NCBI GenBank assembly: GCA_021234155.1 | Contig: JAJEKV010000086.1 | Span: 4,017,461-4,081,460, forward strand | Source: Isoetes taiwanensis | Taxonomy: Eukaryota > Streptophyta > Lycopodiopsida > Isoetales > Isoetaceae | DNA length: 64,000 nt | Direction of reading: 5' to 3' | In this document: positions 32,375 to 43,837 of the stretch, in pieces | Numbering within the stretch: position 1 is the first letter of the stretch | How the letters are laid out: each line of letters opens with the position of its first letter | The notes under the pieces: model-generated | Told to the model about the DNA's origin: nothing | Seen by the model: the letters and a program-made list of their open reading frames with translations, nothing else | Databases searched by the model: none | Made by a program: the position numbers and the translations under genes

Positions 32375-34168
32375 ATGGCGCTATCTTCTTCCTCTATTTC
32401 TTCTACTCGTTCTCGCCTTTTGCCAATGGTTGCAGCAGCAACTTCGTCCTCTTTCTCCCGCTGCTATTCTGTTGCACGTAATCCCATCATTTCAGCTGCA
32501 TCTTCTGCTTGGCTCGGAAGACGGTTTTTGCAGCCCAAAGTGCCAATAGGATTATCAGAACCTGTGTTTCGCAACAATATTCTCGCTGCCGGTAGAGCTT
32601 TTGCATCAGTGTCTATAAACGACAGAACTATTTACGAGTTCACTGTCAAGGTATTGAATTACATTTTGTATTGATTACTATCGTAAGCATTGTAAACTAG
32701 TTGCTGGTCTTAGCTATCTGGAATACTGAAAATGTGCCAAAATTGTTGTTATGTATTGTGCAAATTTCATCTGTTACTTTTCGAAATGGTTATGAGTTTT
32801 GAGTTTGACGTTTCTATGCTCTTACAGGATATCTCAGGAAATGACGTGGATCTCAGCATTTATAAGGGGAAGGTTCTTTTGTTTGTTAATGTTGCATCAG
32901 AATGGTATATGAACTTGCACTAAATATATCTGTGTCATAGAATTAGATGTTGACAGCTCGCATTTCCTTGCAGTGGAATGACTAAGAGAAACTATACAGA
33001 GCTCGCAGAACTGTATAGGAGATACAAGGACAAAGGTGGCTGTGATAAGCAAATCTAAAATTTATTTGTAATTTCAGGCTACTGCATTTTTAGTTGGCAA
33101 TTGTTGAAAGTTTGACTTCACACAGGGTTTGAAGTATTGGCATTTCCATGTAATCAGTTTGGAGCCCAGGAGCCAGGAACAAATGAACAGATTAAAGAAT
33201 TTGCATGTACTAACTTCAAAGTTGAGTTCCCAATTTTCGCAAAGGTAGGGCTCCAATTGAATAATGAAAAGCAGATGGAATCTACGTCTTATGATAAATT
33301 TATTTACCAACTGTTGCAGGTAGATGTAAATGGGCCAAATGCTGCACCTCTATATCAGTATTTGAGGGAAGCCAGAAAGGAGCTACTCAGCGATGAAGTT
33401 AAGTGGAATTTTGGCAAGTTTTTGGTGAATAGAAACGGCAAGCCAGTTAAGAGATATGCACCAACACAAAATCCATCTCAAATAGAGGTATGCTGATTTT
33501 GTGGGTGATGCTCTGGATTTAATTTTCAGACGTGTTTTCATATTCTCTAGATGGGGTTTGGTCAATTGCAACCGATGGCATCATATGTTTATTCACCTGA
33601 TCTGACTGCCATGTTTTGTGTGTGGTTGTGTATGGATTGTCATGCTATCCAACTCTAATATGGTCTGTGAATTTCTGTTAATTTCTTATCGAGATGCATG
33701 AGTGCCTAGAGCTGTAAGAAGAGACCCTTTATCTGTGACTTGGCCATTGTTGACAAGATGTCTCTCGTGACCTTTGGATGCTCTACTTTTGCCAAGACTT
33801 TAAAGCAGTCTTATTTCTATGCTATCTTGTTGCGTTGTCTAATGAGCTGAGTGAGGCTATGTTGTGAGCTTTTGATAATATGCCTTCGATCTAGGCTTAT
33901 TGATTCTGTACGCAAACATTTGCTGGTGAATTTTATTTTTGCTTCAGCTTGAGTTTTTTTGAGAGTTTTTTAACTCGCCACTAATAAATTAAGATCCAGT
34001 TGGAAGATCAGGTATGACAACTAGAACTGTCTATTGCATTGGCTTTCTAATGGTGCAAGTTCTAAGTTCCTGTGTTGGATGATATTTCTTCCATCTATTG
34101 ATCAGTTGATGAAAGTATCTAACTGATTGCCAATGCAGGGGGACATTGTGAAGTATCTGGCAATGTAG
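32375..34168 (+). CDS. GPX: Organellar glutathione peroxidase-like thiol peroxidase
   Basis: Six exons: 32375-32650, 32828-32904, 32974-33035, 33126-33244, 33320-33487 and 34139-34168. All introns are GT-AG, and the CDS is 732 nt (243 aa). It reduces hydrogen and lipid peroxides; plant members use thioredoxin. Residues 1 to about 75 are Ser/Arg-rich with few acids, a mitochondrial or plastid transit peptide. The core begins YEFTVKDISGND. Cys118 in NVASECGMT is the peroxidatic residue (Cys, not selenocysteine, as in plants). Gln149 in LAFPCNQFG and Trp207-Asn208 in WNFGKFLVN complete the active site. Cys166 in EFACTNF fits the resolving Cys. The last exon codes only GDIVKYLAM and was placed by its acceptor CCAATGCAG after a 651-bp intron. 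Length is normal for a targeted plant member. Confidence 0.93.
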
Positions 34169-34825
34169 GGAGCTTTCTTCCAGCAATTTGCGGACATACA
34201 TTTTGTTCAGAGTATCTAGAATTTTTTGCATGGAAATGCAATGCTTATGTTTATACAGCCGAAGGATTATCTGTATCATGGATTATCTTGTTGGCTCTGC
34301 ACAGTTGCTGGAGCAATTTTTTAGCCCCTTAAAATTTGTACATTTGTCTGTGTCACGAGTTACTCACAACTAAGAACTATGAATAATTTAGAGCCTAAGA
34401 ATTCTGACTTGGCGGTCTGGTCCGGGGTATAAAATAACAGCTATCGTCTGTGATTTGGGGGTTTAATTCTTCGATTTGTTCTGTACTCACAATTAACATG
34501 TGGGTTTGGGCTTAGAGCACCGTTATTTATATCTAAGAAAAGGTTATAGGGTGTTGGTCCTTCGAGATGTCTTGCCTCCTTGTTTGTTGTTATTCTATAA
34601 GAATATGTGGAATAATAGCTTAAACTTGTCTGTGTTTAGCCCCAAAAATCAAGTCTGGCAAGGTGTCCTCCAATCATATGCTACCTCTAAATACAAAAGA
34701 CTGAGAGAAGTATATGTCTTATCCTAAGGTGCAAAAGGCACCATAGATTGCCTCAATGCCATGTGCAATAGTGTCATGTGCTATCAAACCATATATAATG
34801 ATACATCAAATTTTGAATTTTATTT
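34169..34825. other. Intergenic, presumed GPX 3' UTR and spacer
   Basis: No gene or repeat recognised. Confidence 0.4.
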
Positions 34826-34990
34826 TTGGGTTGCCCCTAGGGGGGCAAACCCTTGTTTATGTGGGCTTTTGGCATATCCTAGGTATATGCTAGAATATCC
34901 CTAGGATATGCTGGTGACTGCTAAAAACTTATGATTGGCTGTAAATGCTCGGTCACTTCTGTTGGTGGGCGAGGTCTCTTGGGCAGATGG
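34826..34990 (+). repeat. GGGTTGCC-hairpin dispersed repeat, copy 2
   Basis: Begins GGGTTGCCCCTAGGGGGGC then AAACCC, followed by GCATATCCTAGGTATATGC. It lies about 120 bp before the leader exon of the gene at 35665, so it could contribute to that promoter. Confidence 0.7.
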
Positions 34991-35664
34991 CAAGTATCCG
35001 AATGCAGATCGAGAGATAGGGTGATACAAATCAGGGCTTATTTATTTCGTAGTCTGCTGCTGCTCTTCTCTCTGATTCAACTCAACTTCTATTCGTTTCT
35101 TCGTCTCAGGTTAGTTCTGTCTTTGCATTTTTTCTACTTCGTGGTCAACAGTGTCCAAATGCTGGATTTATTTGAGTTCCAAATGGTCTTTTGCAATACA
35201 ACCCTAAAATGGTTTCTCTGTCCTCGACTTTTTATTCGGTTCCTTAAGAAATCCTCGACCTCTAGCTTGCTTCTTGCAAGGGAAGCCTCCGCTGATTAAT
35301 GGTTATAGTCTTTTTTTGAATCTGGATGTTTTCCTCATGATTTCGTGCTTGCTACTCTGAGGGAATCCTTTTTATTCGCAGTTTTCTTGTGGTGATTTTT
35401 TTCTGTAACTGAGAAAATTTATTACTTCTAGCTTCTTGTGTGTGTGAGGGGAAAACATCTACTTTAGGGTTATCTTCTTTAATCCTCTTTATTTCTTGTA
35501 GAACATTTGTGAGGCATTGTAACTAACATTTGAGTCTGAGAAGGTTTTCCTATGATTAATCACTCATTCTATTCCTCTTTATTTTTACCATACTTGAAGA
35601 AATATTTTTGAGGTTGATCTTGCTGGCTAATGAATATGTTTTCCTTGATTTGGAGCAGTGAGAA

Positions 35665-36003
35665 ATGGAGGTACCTCTGCAAGCAGAATTAGGTCGTGAG
35701 AAGCCAGGATCAAGGCAGGATACAGTTGCGCACAATCTTCAGCATAACGCGAGGAAGGGAATGGTGAGAAAGGACAGGCAGTCTGGGGTGAGTACAGAGC
35801 CAAAGAAGTCTGGAAAAGGAGGCAAATATACATGGGAAGGTCCAGATCTCTCAATTGATGCTGCTGAGCTGAGTGCTGAGGAAGAAGCCCCTGTTGCAAT
35901 TGATGAAAATGATCCTAACTACATCGACGAAGAGGACGAAAAAGTCGATCGCGAGGTTGCAGCTGGGGTGATTGAAGTTCCCAAGGTTGCTGCACAGCAC
36001 TGA
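35665..36003 (+). CDS. Small acidic conserved-looking protein, function unknown
   Basis: 112 codons in one exon. The first half is basic (Arg/Lys with REKPGSRQD and ARKGMVRKDRQ). A Gly/Lys patch, GKGGKYTWEG, sits at residues 50-59. The tail is strongly acidic (ENDPNYIDEEDEKVDRE). There are no membrane segments. A probable leader intron runs 35110-35658 (CTCAG|GTTAGT to GGAGCAG|TGAG), ending 6 bp before the ATG, a common arrangement in expressed plant housekeeping genes. The GKGGxxTW patch reminds me of the N-terminal tail of PDCD4/MA3-type proteins, but there is no MA3 domain. I do not recognise the family with confidence. Clean frame, leader intron and composition argue that it is real. Confidence 0.7.
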   Translation: MEVPLQAELGREKPGSRQDTVAHNLQHNARKGMVRKDRQSGVSTEPKKSGKGGKYTWEGPDLSIDAAELSAEEEAPVAIDENDPNYIDEEDEKVDREVAAGVIEVPKVAAQH

Positions 36004-38607
36004 TTCTTGTGGTGATGCTTTTCTATATACTCTTGTATTAAATGAACTGAGCGCTGTGAATGAAAACGATGACAAACGTTAAATTAACTTATGCTTTGTC
36101 TAGATATATTTGGAGATTCTCAGTTCATACAATGTAGGAATAGGCTATTATTTGTAGGCTTTTTTATTTTCTCTATCCAAATTCCTTGGTAATGCAGGAG
36201 GTCTTACTTCCTTCAACTAAAACAAGAGGTTTGTATAAAAATTATTCTTGCTTTAGAGGTTCATAAGAAATCTTGTTGTTACAGAACAAGTTGCTTCAAG
36301 AGGTTCATAAGAATTGTTCTTGCTTTGAAGGTTTATAGCCTAGATTCCAGCCACGTAGGTGATGTGGATGGGGTTTAGTGGAGGCCATTCCTTTGAAACT
36401 TAAAAGAAAACAGCAGATATGCTACCAACACACCACGTAAAAGAGGGCTATACTTAGGAGATTTCCCATGAAGGCGGAGACCTGAATGCTAAACCTCGAG
36501 GTCAGGTTTGTGCTTTTCCATGAACCAGGAGACTTGAAGATATTGACGGAAGATATTTTCTTGCAAATTTGAGGCGATTGATGCACAAAACAAAATATGA
36601 GTCAATTGATCAAAATCAGGTCTAACACTTGAGCACTAAGTAATAGCGATGCAGTATCTTTTGTCCAGCTCCGAAGCCCGAGTCCTGTAGAATGAGGCGA
36701 TCATGGGACAAATCCCCCTCTATAAAATTTGCAGGTATGTGTTTCTACGTTGTACGAGTGCAATTCTTTTCTCATGTGTTACGTCATGGTGTAGCAAACG
36801 GTCTAGGTTCAACCAAGCCTGGTAAAATGTATGCTCATTTGAGCTAGTCTCGCTTGGTTCAAGCTAAGCTGTGCAATGTAGGCTTAATAGCCTTGTTTGC
36901 TTCTAGCTAAGTGGTTCACAATGGCTTGATGAGGGATATCTAGAAACATTCATGTAGTAGCCATGGGGAGGAAAGTATATTCATTCACGTATGGTCAAGG
37001 TCCATATTTTAGTATTGTATAATAGTGCGCGTTTTGTGTATGATTTAGTTTCATATCTTCTAGATGCTCTTGAATCAAACAACAAAAAATGAGCTTATTT
37101 CGTCTTAATGTGCACAGTCAGCATACAGGGGAAGCCAAGTCTTTGTGGTGGGTTAACCGGAGCCAGATTCGAAGTTGAACCATGAATTGAATGTTTGTAT
37201 TTCTGGCTTTGGAAGGGTGCCTTCAACACCCAACTTGCAGATTGTCGAAATATCTTTGGAAGATTTGAGGCAGTAAAAAAAGATTGGTCTTCATACCCAT
37301 CATGACTATTGCAGTTGATGAAGGGATTAAACCCCTGTGAGAGCAATTACGACAGATAAATGAGCAGCTTGCCATAATGGACGAGCACAGGGGTTTGACC
37401 CATTTAACCCGCAGATCCGAGCAGATTTTTCACCCATAGAAGATCAATCGAAGAAGAGAAGCTACAGATTTTTCACCCATAAAAGATCATTAGAGGAAGA
37501 GAAGCTGCATTATGCTATGCGAGGGAGATCCTCCTTTCATTCGGCAATGAGAAAAATGCCACTTTCAAGATCAACACACGAAAAATTTCTTCTGATCCCC
37601 ACTTGTAGCGGCTTTCAGCTTCCGATGGGTAGAATTATGCAAGGTTTTCGTCCAAATCCGCCCTTGGAACGATTTTCAAAGCTTGAGGAGTAAGCTTTTG
37701 GGGCTGATCAAACAGTCAGCATCCAGTTTATCATAGCCTAAATGTAAATTATAGGTAATAATCCATATGACATCGACGGTTATGATCTAAAATATGCGAG
37801 GACCTAGCAGTTAAAGAAAAATCATCTTTAAGTTTGTCCGCTTGTTATCTACACATATATGATTAATGTTGGGAAGACTCGATTCCCCGATTCCATCACC
37901 GAGGCACTTATCTCAGCCCTTTATGAAATTTTAAATCAATCTCAATCGTGTCTTTTTGTTCCAAAAATAATATTATTTGTCCTCTGTGCACTAGCTATGG
38001 CCGAAGCCCTTCTCCTCCATCTCGTCTCCGACCTTCTTATCCTCCATCTCCATTCCAACCTCTTTCGCCTATCAGTATGAAGCGGCAGGTGCCATCGCGG
38101 CTAGCTATCCACTCTTTCAAACGGGCAGCAATGTGCTTCGGGCAAGGCGAATCTGAATTGGGTGGTCAAACTATTTCAAAGAATGCTTACTTCCTCTTTT
38201 TTCTTTGTTTTATCTAAACTCTCTTTGATTTTCATCACCGGCTTGCTTCTGTCTATAAATTTTGGAGTCTTTTGTGGTTTCTGCAGTCCTAGATATCAAC
38301 ATCGCTACAACTATTGGTTTTTTCCTCAGAAAATTCCTGTGTTAGGTATGTTCTTGCTATAATCTAGCAACCCAGTCATGGAACTAAATGCTCCAGCTAT
38401 CAGAAGATTCTTAGTTCATGTGGGACCTTTTTACTTCAATAAACAGTTGGGTCACTCAACTTTCAGAAAGTCAGGAATTTATGAAGCACATGTTGCAACC
38501 TTAAAGCACCAGGAGCACCATATTATTGTTTATGGATAAAAGGCCCCTGCCTATGGCTATCCGTGGGTAGGTCTATGACGTTTCTTCGACGAGGTAAATG
38601 AAGGATC
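36004..38607. other. Intergenic with minor repeats
   Basis: Holds a two-copy direct repeat of about 48 bp around 37425-37510 (CAGATTTTTCACCCATA followed by GAAGAGAAGCT) and similar short duplications near 36225-36330 (GAGGTTCATAAGAA). A Pro/Ser-rich open stretch at 37948-38217 has no recognisable domain. Nothing else seen. Confidence 0.45.
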
Positions 38608-40160
38608 TTGGACTTTCAGCACCTCAGGCCCTATTTGAAGAGCACAGACCATTTTATTAGGAAGCAAGCAACAAGGAGGACCCTGACGCTTTTGCCCAAG
38701 AGGTCTGCAGAAATAAGGGAGGTCTTTTTGGCAAACGCAGCAACAGAAGCATTTGCCATTGTAAAGGATCTACTATGGATCTACTCTACATACCAGAGAA
38801 AACAATGTGGCTCCTCTACTCATTTTGCTTGTAGTACATTTGTTGATTTTAGTAATGAGAGGGTTGTGGATTTTTATGTCGAAGAAGGTGATGAATTTCG
38901 TCAGACTATGGCTGAGATCGTGATGCATAGAGAATCTAGTTTCCTTGGAAGACCTCCCACCCATGAAGAACTGGAGGCTGCATCCAGAGATCTGTGCCAG
39001 AATTCTTTTCAAGAGTGAGCATTCTACGGACAACTTAGAAGAGATTTGCGAGTCTTTTGAAGCGTAAATTTCTCAGCGCTTGGGGGGACATACTCAACAC
39101 CATTGAGCTTCTTAACTCTGGTAATCTTATGCTTCCTAGATCTCGGATTTCTCTTTATTTACGTGAATGCACAGAAGCACTTGCATTAGTAATGCAAAGA
39201 AATATTGAACAGAAAGAGCTGGAAGCATTTATGCATAGATTTATCATGCTACTAGAAGATAAAATGTTGGCAATACTTCCAGGTTTAGGGCAAAACTGGC
39301 CTCAATGCAGCAGAAGAGATATTTTAGTATCTTTTGTATCAACTACCAAGAAGGTTGCACCTGGAAGTAAAGCATCTAATGTCCTTGGATTAGTTGCTAA
39401 GAGCTTAGTATTAGGCAAGCAAATTACAGTATCATGATGGTGATGATAATGGTGATGGTGGTCGTAGATTATTATTGATCAAAGGTGCAGCCCCTATAGC
39501 CTATGTTGTTGTCCTTGATGCATACATTGATGCATGTTCTTTTTGTAGATGATGATGTTATGCATCTTAGGCGCCGTTACTTTGAAATTCTGAAGCCTCT
39601 AGACCTGTGTACTGCATCTCCTGAACCTGCCCTGCAGCTTATCACTTCATTGAAGAAGAATATAGACTGCTGCCATCTGCAGGGATTGGCACCAAACTGA
39701 TGCTTCAATATCTTCATCTCTTCAAGAAGACTTTTATCCCTTTACCCTTCGTAACATTTCTTGTATTTGCCAAGGCTCTTTCTGGTGCTCTGACAGACTC
39801 ACATAATATTCTCTATGATGAGATAAAAGGCTATCTTAAAATGGTAGATCTACCAGAGAAGAATAAGATAAGATTATAGAGTTTAGTAAATTGTGCCAAA
39901 TTGTCAAGAAGTAGAGCTGAAGAAGTGTTTGAATCTGATTTTCCATGTTGTTTGAAGCAAATTGTGTTCTCTCTGATGGAAGACAATGCTTATTTGAGGC
40001 GTGAACTGAAGAAGAAACACTTCAGAGACTCGAATGACTACCATGATGAAAAGCCTTCTACAACACTGCCGTATCATTTTTTTAGCAAGGATCAAGTTGC
40101 AGAGGTATTTACTTTTCTGTCAATAACGTGCTTAGTATTGAAAAGATGAACCCAGAATGG
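38608..40160 (+). pseudogene. Degenerate coding region of unknown family
   Basis: Coding-looking blocks follow one another on the plus strand with frame changes and stops: 38608-39018 (MDFQHLRPYLKSTDHFIRK to LCQNSFQE), 39060-39437 (FLSAWGDILNTIELL to LGKQITVS), 39540-39700, about 39655-39880 (GTKLMLQYLHLFKKTF to LPEKNK), and 39901-40110 (SRSRAEEVFESDFPCCLKQ). Together they would make about 480 residues, mostly helical in character, without introns. There is no signal peptide, membrane span or motif I can name. Lack of introns plus several lesions suggests a retrocopy or decayed element gene. Confidence 0.5.
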
Positions 40161-40201
40161 CAGAATTTGTATGTTGGATCACAATTGCTTTTCTATTATC
40201 C

Positions 40202-40269
40202 AAATGGCACAAAAGTGACGTTTATGCTCGATAAAAAGGCGCAGGATAAATGTCACTTTTGTGCCATTT
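40202..40269. repeat. Short perfect-stem inverted repeat
   Basis: 24-nt arms (40202-40225 and 40246-40269) match with one mismatch around a 20-nt loop; the arms start AAATGGCACAAAAGTGAC. The transcript would fold into a tight hairpin. Confidence 0.8.
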
Positions 40270-41904
40270 CTACCTATTTTTGTAGTAGTGAAATTGCAAC
40301 TATGGTTGTCAACACATCTTGCATTGAATGGCGTCAAACTACAAAATTCTACAATTGGTAATGTTTGACCATGGACTTTTACTTGAGAGAACACTAATGT
40401 AGAGTTCTAGACCTTCAATGGGTGCATTTCTTCATCCTACAAGAAACATATACAAAGCAGGACCTTCTAATCATTTGCATAAAGGAAACGAGTGTTTAGT
40501 AAGCAGCAACTCTTTATGATGCTCACATTGCTAAACCCACATAAAAATAATGGAATTTGATGCCAAACTTGCATAAGAATAATGGATTGTGATTGCACCT
40601 TCTTGTAACAAACAGTCAAAGGAAAGCTTAAAGGAAGAAACGCAAGGAGAAGGATAATTGGGTGGACACAAAATACCATGGCTGGGACTTTGACATAACA
40701 TGTGAATATGTAGCACAATAAGGGCTTCTAAAGGGAATTGATTGGGATCTACAAATGACTATACCTGAAACTGTAGGCCATACTTCTACAACAATCGAAT
40801 GGGTTGTAAGGAAAAATATAATAAGAGAAATAGATACAATAGAAAAAAGGAATCGCATTAGCTCATTGTTTATTAAAGCAATGTTATTGGAACATTGAAT
40901 CATTTAGGAGAGGTTCGAGTCCTCGTATTTTATATTATAAAACCTTAGGTATTTTGGTGGAGGTCCGAGTCCTTGTATTTCATATTATAAAGCCTTAGAC
41001 GTACTTGTATTTCTGAGATAGACCTAGCCCCTCCGCCTAGACTATCACACCAACCATCTACAACTAATTTTTGTGCAAGTGATTACATCTCAAACTTAAG
41101 CTATAGGAATTCAACAACACATATGGACAATAAGTTATGGCTCAAGCGCTCTTACATCATATTGATACCATTCTTACTTCATATCAATGAAATTCTAGAT
41201 TAGCACTCTTGGTCTTGGCCATCCACCGGTCCAAACTTATACCATAGAAACTGCATCGTACCCCCTGCATCAATGCTCATATATGGCTATGATTCCTATA
41301 GGTGCCATATCTAGGTCTTGGAACTGTTGTTGATGCTTTACAAGATAAAAACAACAAAATGAAAACCAAGCAAACACACCCTCAGGCCACCGGAGGGCAA
41401 CCCTCCGTGCGCAGCACCTTGTTTCGATAGCTAATATTTCTGGGTTCTGCCTCAGGCAAGGCCGACACGTGTGCTTCATTTATTCTTTTTCTTTTCGTGG
41501 TTCTCTGCAACAATCCAGGTGCAGCAATCTCTGCACACGACAAGAAGCCTACAGTTTGTGTATATTTAGCACAAGCTCTTGAATAAGATGCCACGACACG
41601 AATAGTTTATGTTCCATGAATAGTTTATGTTTTATATTTATGTAATGTTCTATGTTTATGTTCCGTGTGTATGCCATAAACGTTATCTACTTTGAGCAGA
41701 TAATGCGGCCATATGCAGAAATGGTGCCGCTAGAAAAAAAGGTATGTAAAGAGAACCAGGGATGACATTGAAGATATACTCCATTTAGTGGGGTTGTATG
41801 AACAAAATTTACAAGCAGCATGACAGCCAAGGAAAACCTTAGTAACCATCTTATTTGATCACTACTGCATATAAACACCATAGGGTATTCCATAACAAAC
41901 ATTT
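40270..41904. other. Intergenic with tandem duplication
   Basis: A direct duplication of about 55 bp lies near 40905-40995 (GTCCGAGTCCTTGTATT and variants). No gene recognised. Confidence 0.4.
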
Positions 41905-42420
41905 TGATGCTTGATGCATCTACATGTTTGGAGTGTGTTGCTAGAGCTAAGTCAATTTATGATATGCTATAGGCAACGAGATTAGAGTCTGATGTTTTTG
42001 TAGGCAATGCCTTTATTAATGCATATTTTAAATGTGGTGTTCAAGAATGTTGGTTCTTCTTTAGTAAAATGTGTATACGTGATGATGTCACATGGAACAC
42101 TATGTTTATCAACTCTATGACCATAGAAGTTCTTGAAGTGTTTCCACGGATGGATGTTATTCCAAACAAGACTACTTATACATTTTTACTTGATTTGTGT
42201 GCCACCTGCCAGCTTTAGGTGACAAGACTATTTATACAATTTTACTTGATTTATGTGCCAGCCTGGCAGCTTTAGGTGCAAGCAAAGCATTACGTACCCG
42301 TATACGGAATATGGATTTGATCAGGATATCGTCATCGGAACTGCCCTTATAAATATGCATGGTAAGTATGGTAGTCTTCCACATGTAGAGGGTGCATTGA
42401 GAAGATAATATGATGTTATG
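41905..42420 (+). pseudogene. Pentatricopeptide repeat (PPR) gene relic
   Basis: The three-frame reading gives PPR phrases in order: ESDVFVGNAFINAYFKCG, RDDVTWNTMF, PNKTTYTFLLDLCA, then, after a 60-bp duplication, DQDIVIGTALINMHGKYGS. These are typical of PLS-class plant organellar RNA-binding PPR proteins (the xDVxVGNALIxMYxKCG helix). Many frameshifts and stops; no start or end found. A short direct duplication lies at about 42175-42290. It is clearly dead. Confidence 0.75.
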
Positions 42421-43413
42421 GGCAATAATGATAACAATATACAGTCTTAATAGTCAAGGTTTAAAGGTCGACCATTTGTTTCATAGAATAACTAAATGAA
42501 GTTAGTTTAGTCAGTTTTCTAACAGAAGACAACCATGCCTGCCTTGTAAATGAAGCTTGGCACCTTTTTGTTGCAATGGGTCAAAATTACTTGGTTTGAT
42601 GAGGCAATAATGATGACATCATGGATCCTGCTTGGTGCCTATTGCATCAATGGGTATTTGGTACCAGTAACCAACACCAAAGAATATGACTTATGAAGAC
42701 GAGGTTTTAGTTGTGGATAAGTGAACAATTTGATAGGATTGAAAATAGGCAGCGCAAACATTTGAAAATGGAAAAGAGATAATTTGGTGCTGCATAATAT
42801 GAAAGAATACCATACATGAAAAAATATTAAGAAATTAGGAACCACATGTTTCCAAAGGGCAACCCCTCAATGAGTCATACACATCTCTTGTATAGTACAT
42901 ATATCATGGGAGGTCAGTCTACTCTAGGCGGCGATACCTTAGTTCAGTGACTTACTTAATTAAGCCATTCTTTATTCATTCTTATTCTCTTCTGTTCACG
43001 CATCATTTTCGTTTATTTTGCCATCGATATGGATTGTGTAAGGAGCTGCTCCATGTAATTGTATATTATATATATTGCCAATCTCAAACCCATGACTCAA
43101 GGCAAAGGATTTTAAGTCCCCATTATTAGACTGATGTTGGCCATGGACTTTGTGGCAAATATTTGAGCATACATATGCAATATCTTTAAATTGCATATTG
43201 TTCTTTTGTTTGACGAGGATGGTTGTTCAAGTATTGAGATGGAGCATGACTTCTTCATGAATGTCATTCACAAACTAGGTGAAGTTGTTAGAATGCCAAA
43301 TAGAGTAGGTGTAGTAAATTCAGACACCATCTATTGGTTCGCTTTTAAGATTCACTACAAGTTAAATGTGCTTTGATAGGAAAATCATGTTAATTGTCTC
43401 TTTTCTTAGTGCA
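42421..43413. other. Intergenic
   Basis: No feature recognised; short open stretches only. Confidence 0.4.
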
Positions 43414-43580
43414 GGAGGAGTGCATTAGGATCTGACTTTGTCTCAACGCTTGAGACGAAAAGAAGAGTTATCTAAAGTCAGAAAAGCACGTCATGTTCAT
43501 ATAGTGAATTGTCCATTGTTGTGGGGTTTTGGCCTTCACAAATGGTCTACACATCCATGGTTATGTTATATAATGTTGGT
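43414..43580 (+). pseudogene. LINE ORF1 C-terminal relic
   Basis: The reading TLSQRLRRKEELSKVRKAR followed by PLLWGFGLHKWSTHPW resembles the end of the ORF1-like protein at 55213-55821 (LSPLQLCNRKEELCKVRAAR). It is a short isolated fragment. Confidence 0.5.
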
Positions 43581-43761
43581 CTTCATTGATATTTGGATTT
43601 CATACTCTTGTCTTTTTTAGGGCTTCGTGCCAATTCTCATTGTATCATTCGATCTGAGTGGAATTTAAAAATTCTTACTCTGCCTAATCATGAAGGATTC
43701 ACTAGTGGTAATAATAGTTTGAAAATAGATAAGATAAATAGAGAAAAAATCAAACATCAAT

Positions 43762-43833
43762 GGGCATTTGGTCTAGTGGTATGATTCTTGCTTAGGGTGC
43801 AAGAGGTCCCGAGTTCAATTCTCGGAATGCCCC
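43762..43833 (+). tRNA. tRNA-Pro (anticodon AGG)
   Basis: 72 nt, no intron. Acceptor arm GGGCATT pairs with AATGCCC and discriminator C. The anticodon stem is CTTGC/GCAAG with loop TTAGGGT, giving AGG in positions 34-36. The T arm is CCGAG/CTCGG around TTCAATT. Box A TGGTCTAGTGG and box B GAGTTCAATTC serve Pol III. It lacks the encoded CCA end as expected for a nuclear gene. It looks functional. Confidence 0.93.
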
Positions 43834-43837
43834 TTTT
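43834..43837 (+). terminator. Pol III T-run terminator
   Basis: TTTT directly follows the discriminator base of the tRNA-Pro gene. Confidence 0.75.

Noticed and set aside
40905-40930. Box-B-like GGTTCGAGTCC as a tRNA gene
   Set aside because: No box A at the right distance and no cloverleaf; part of a short tandem duplication.
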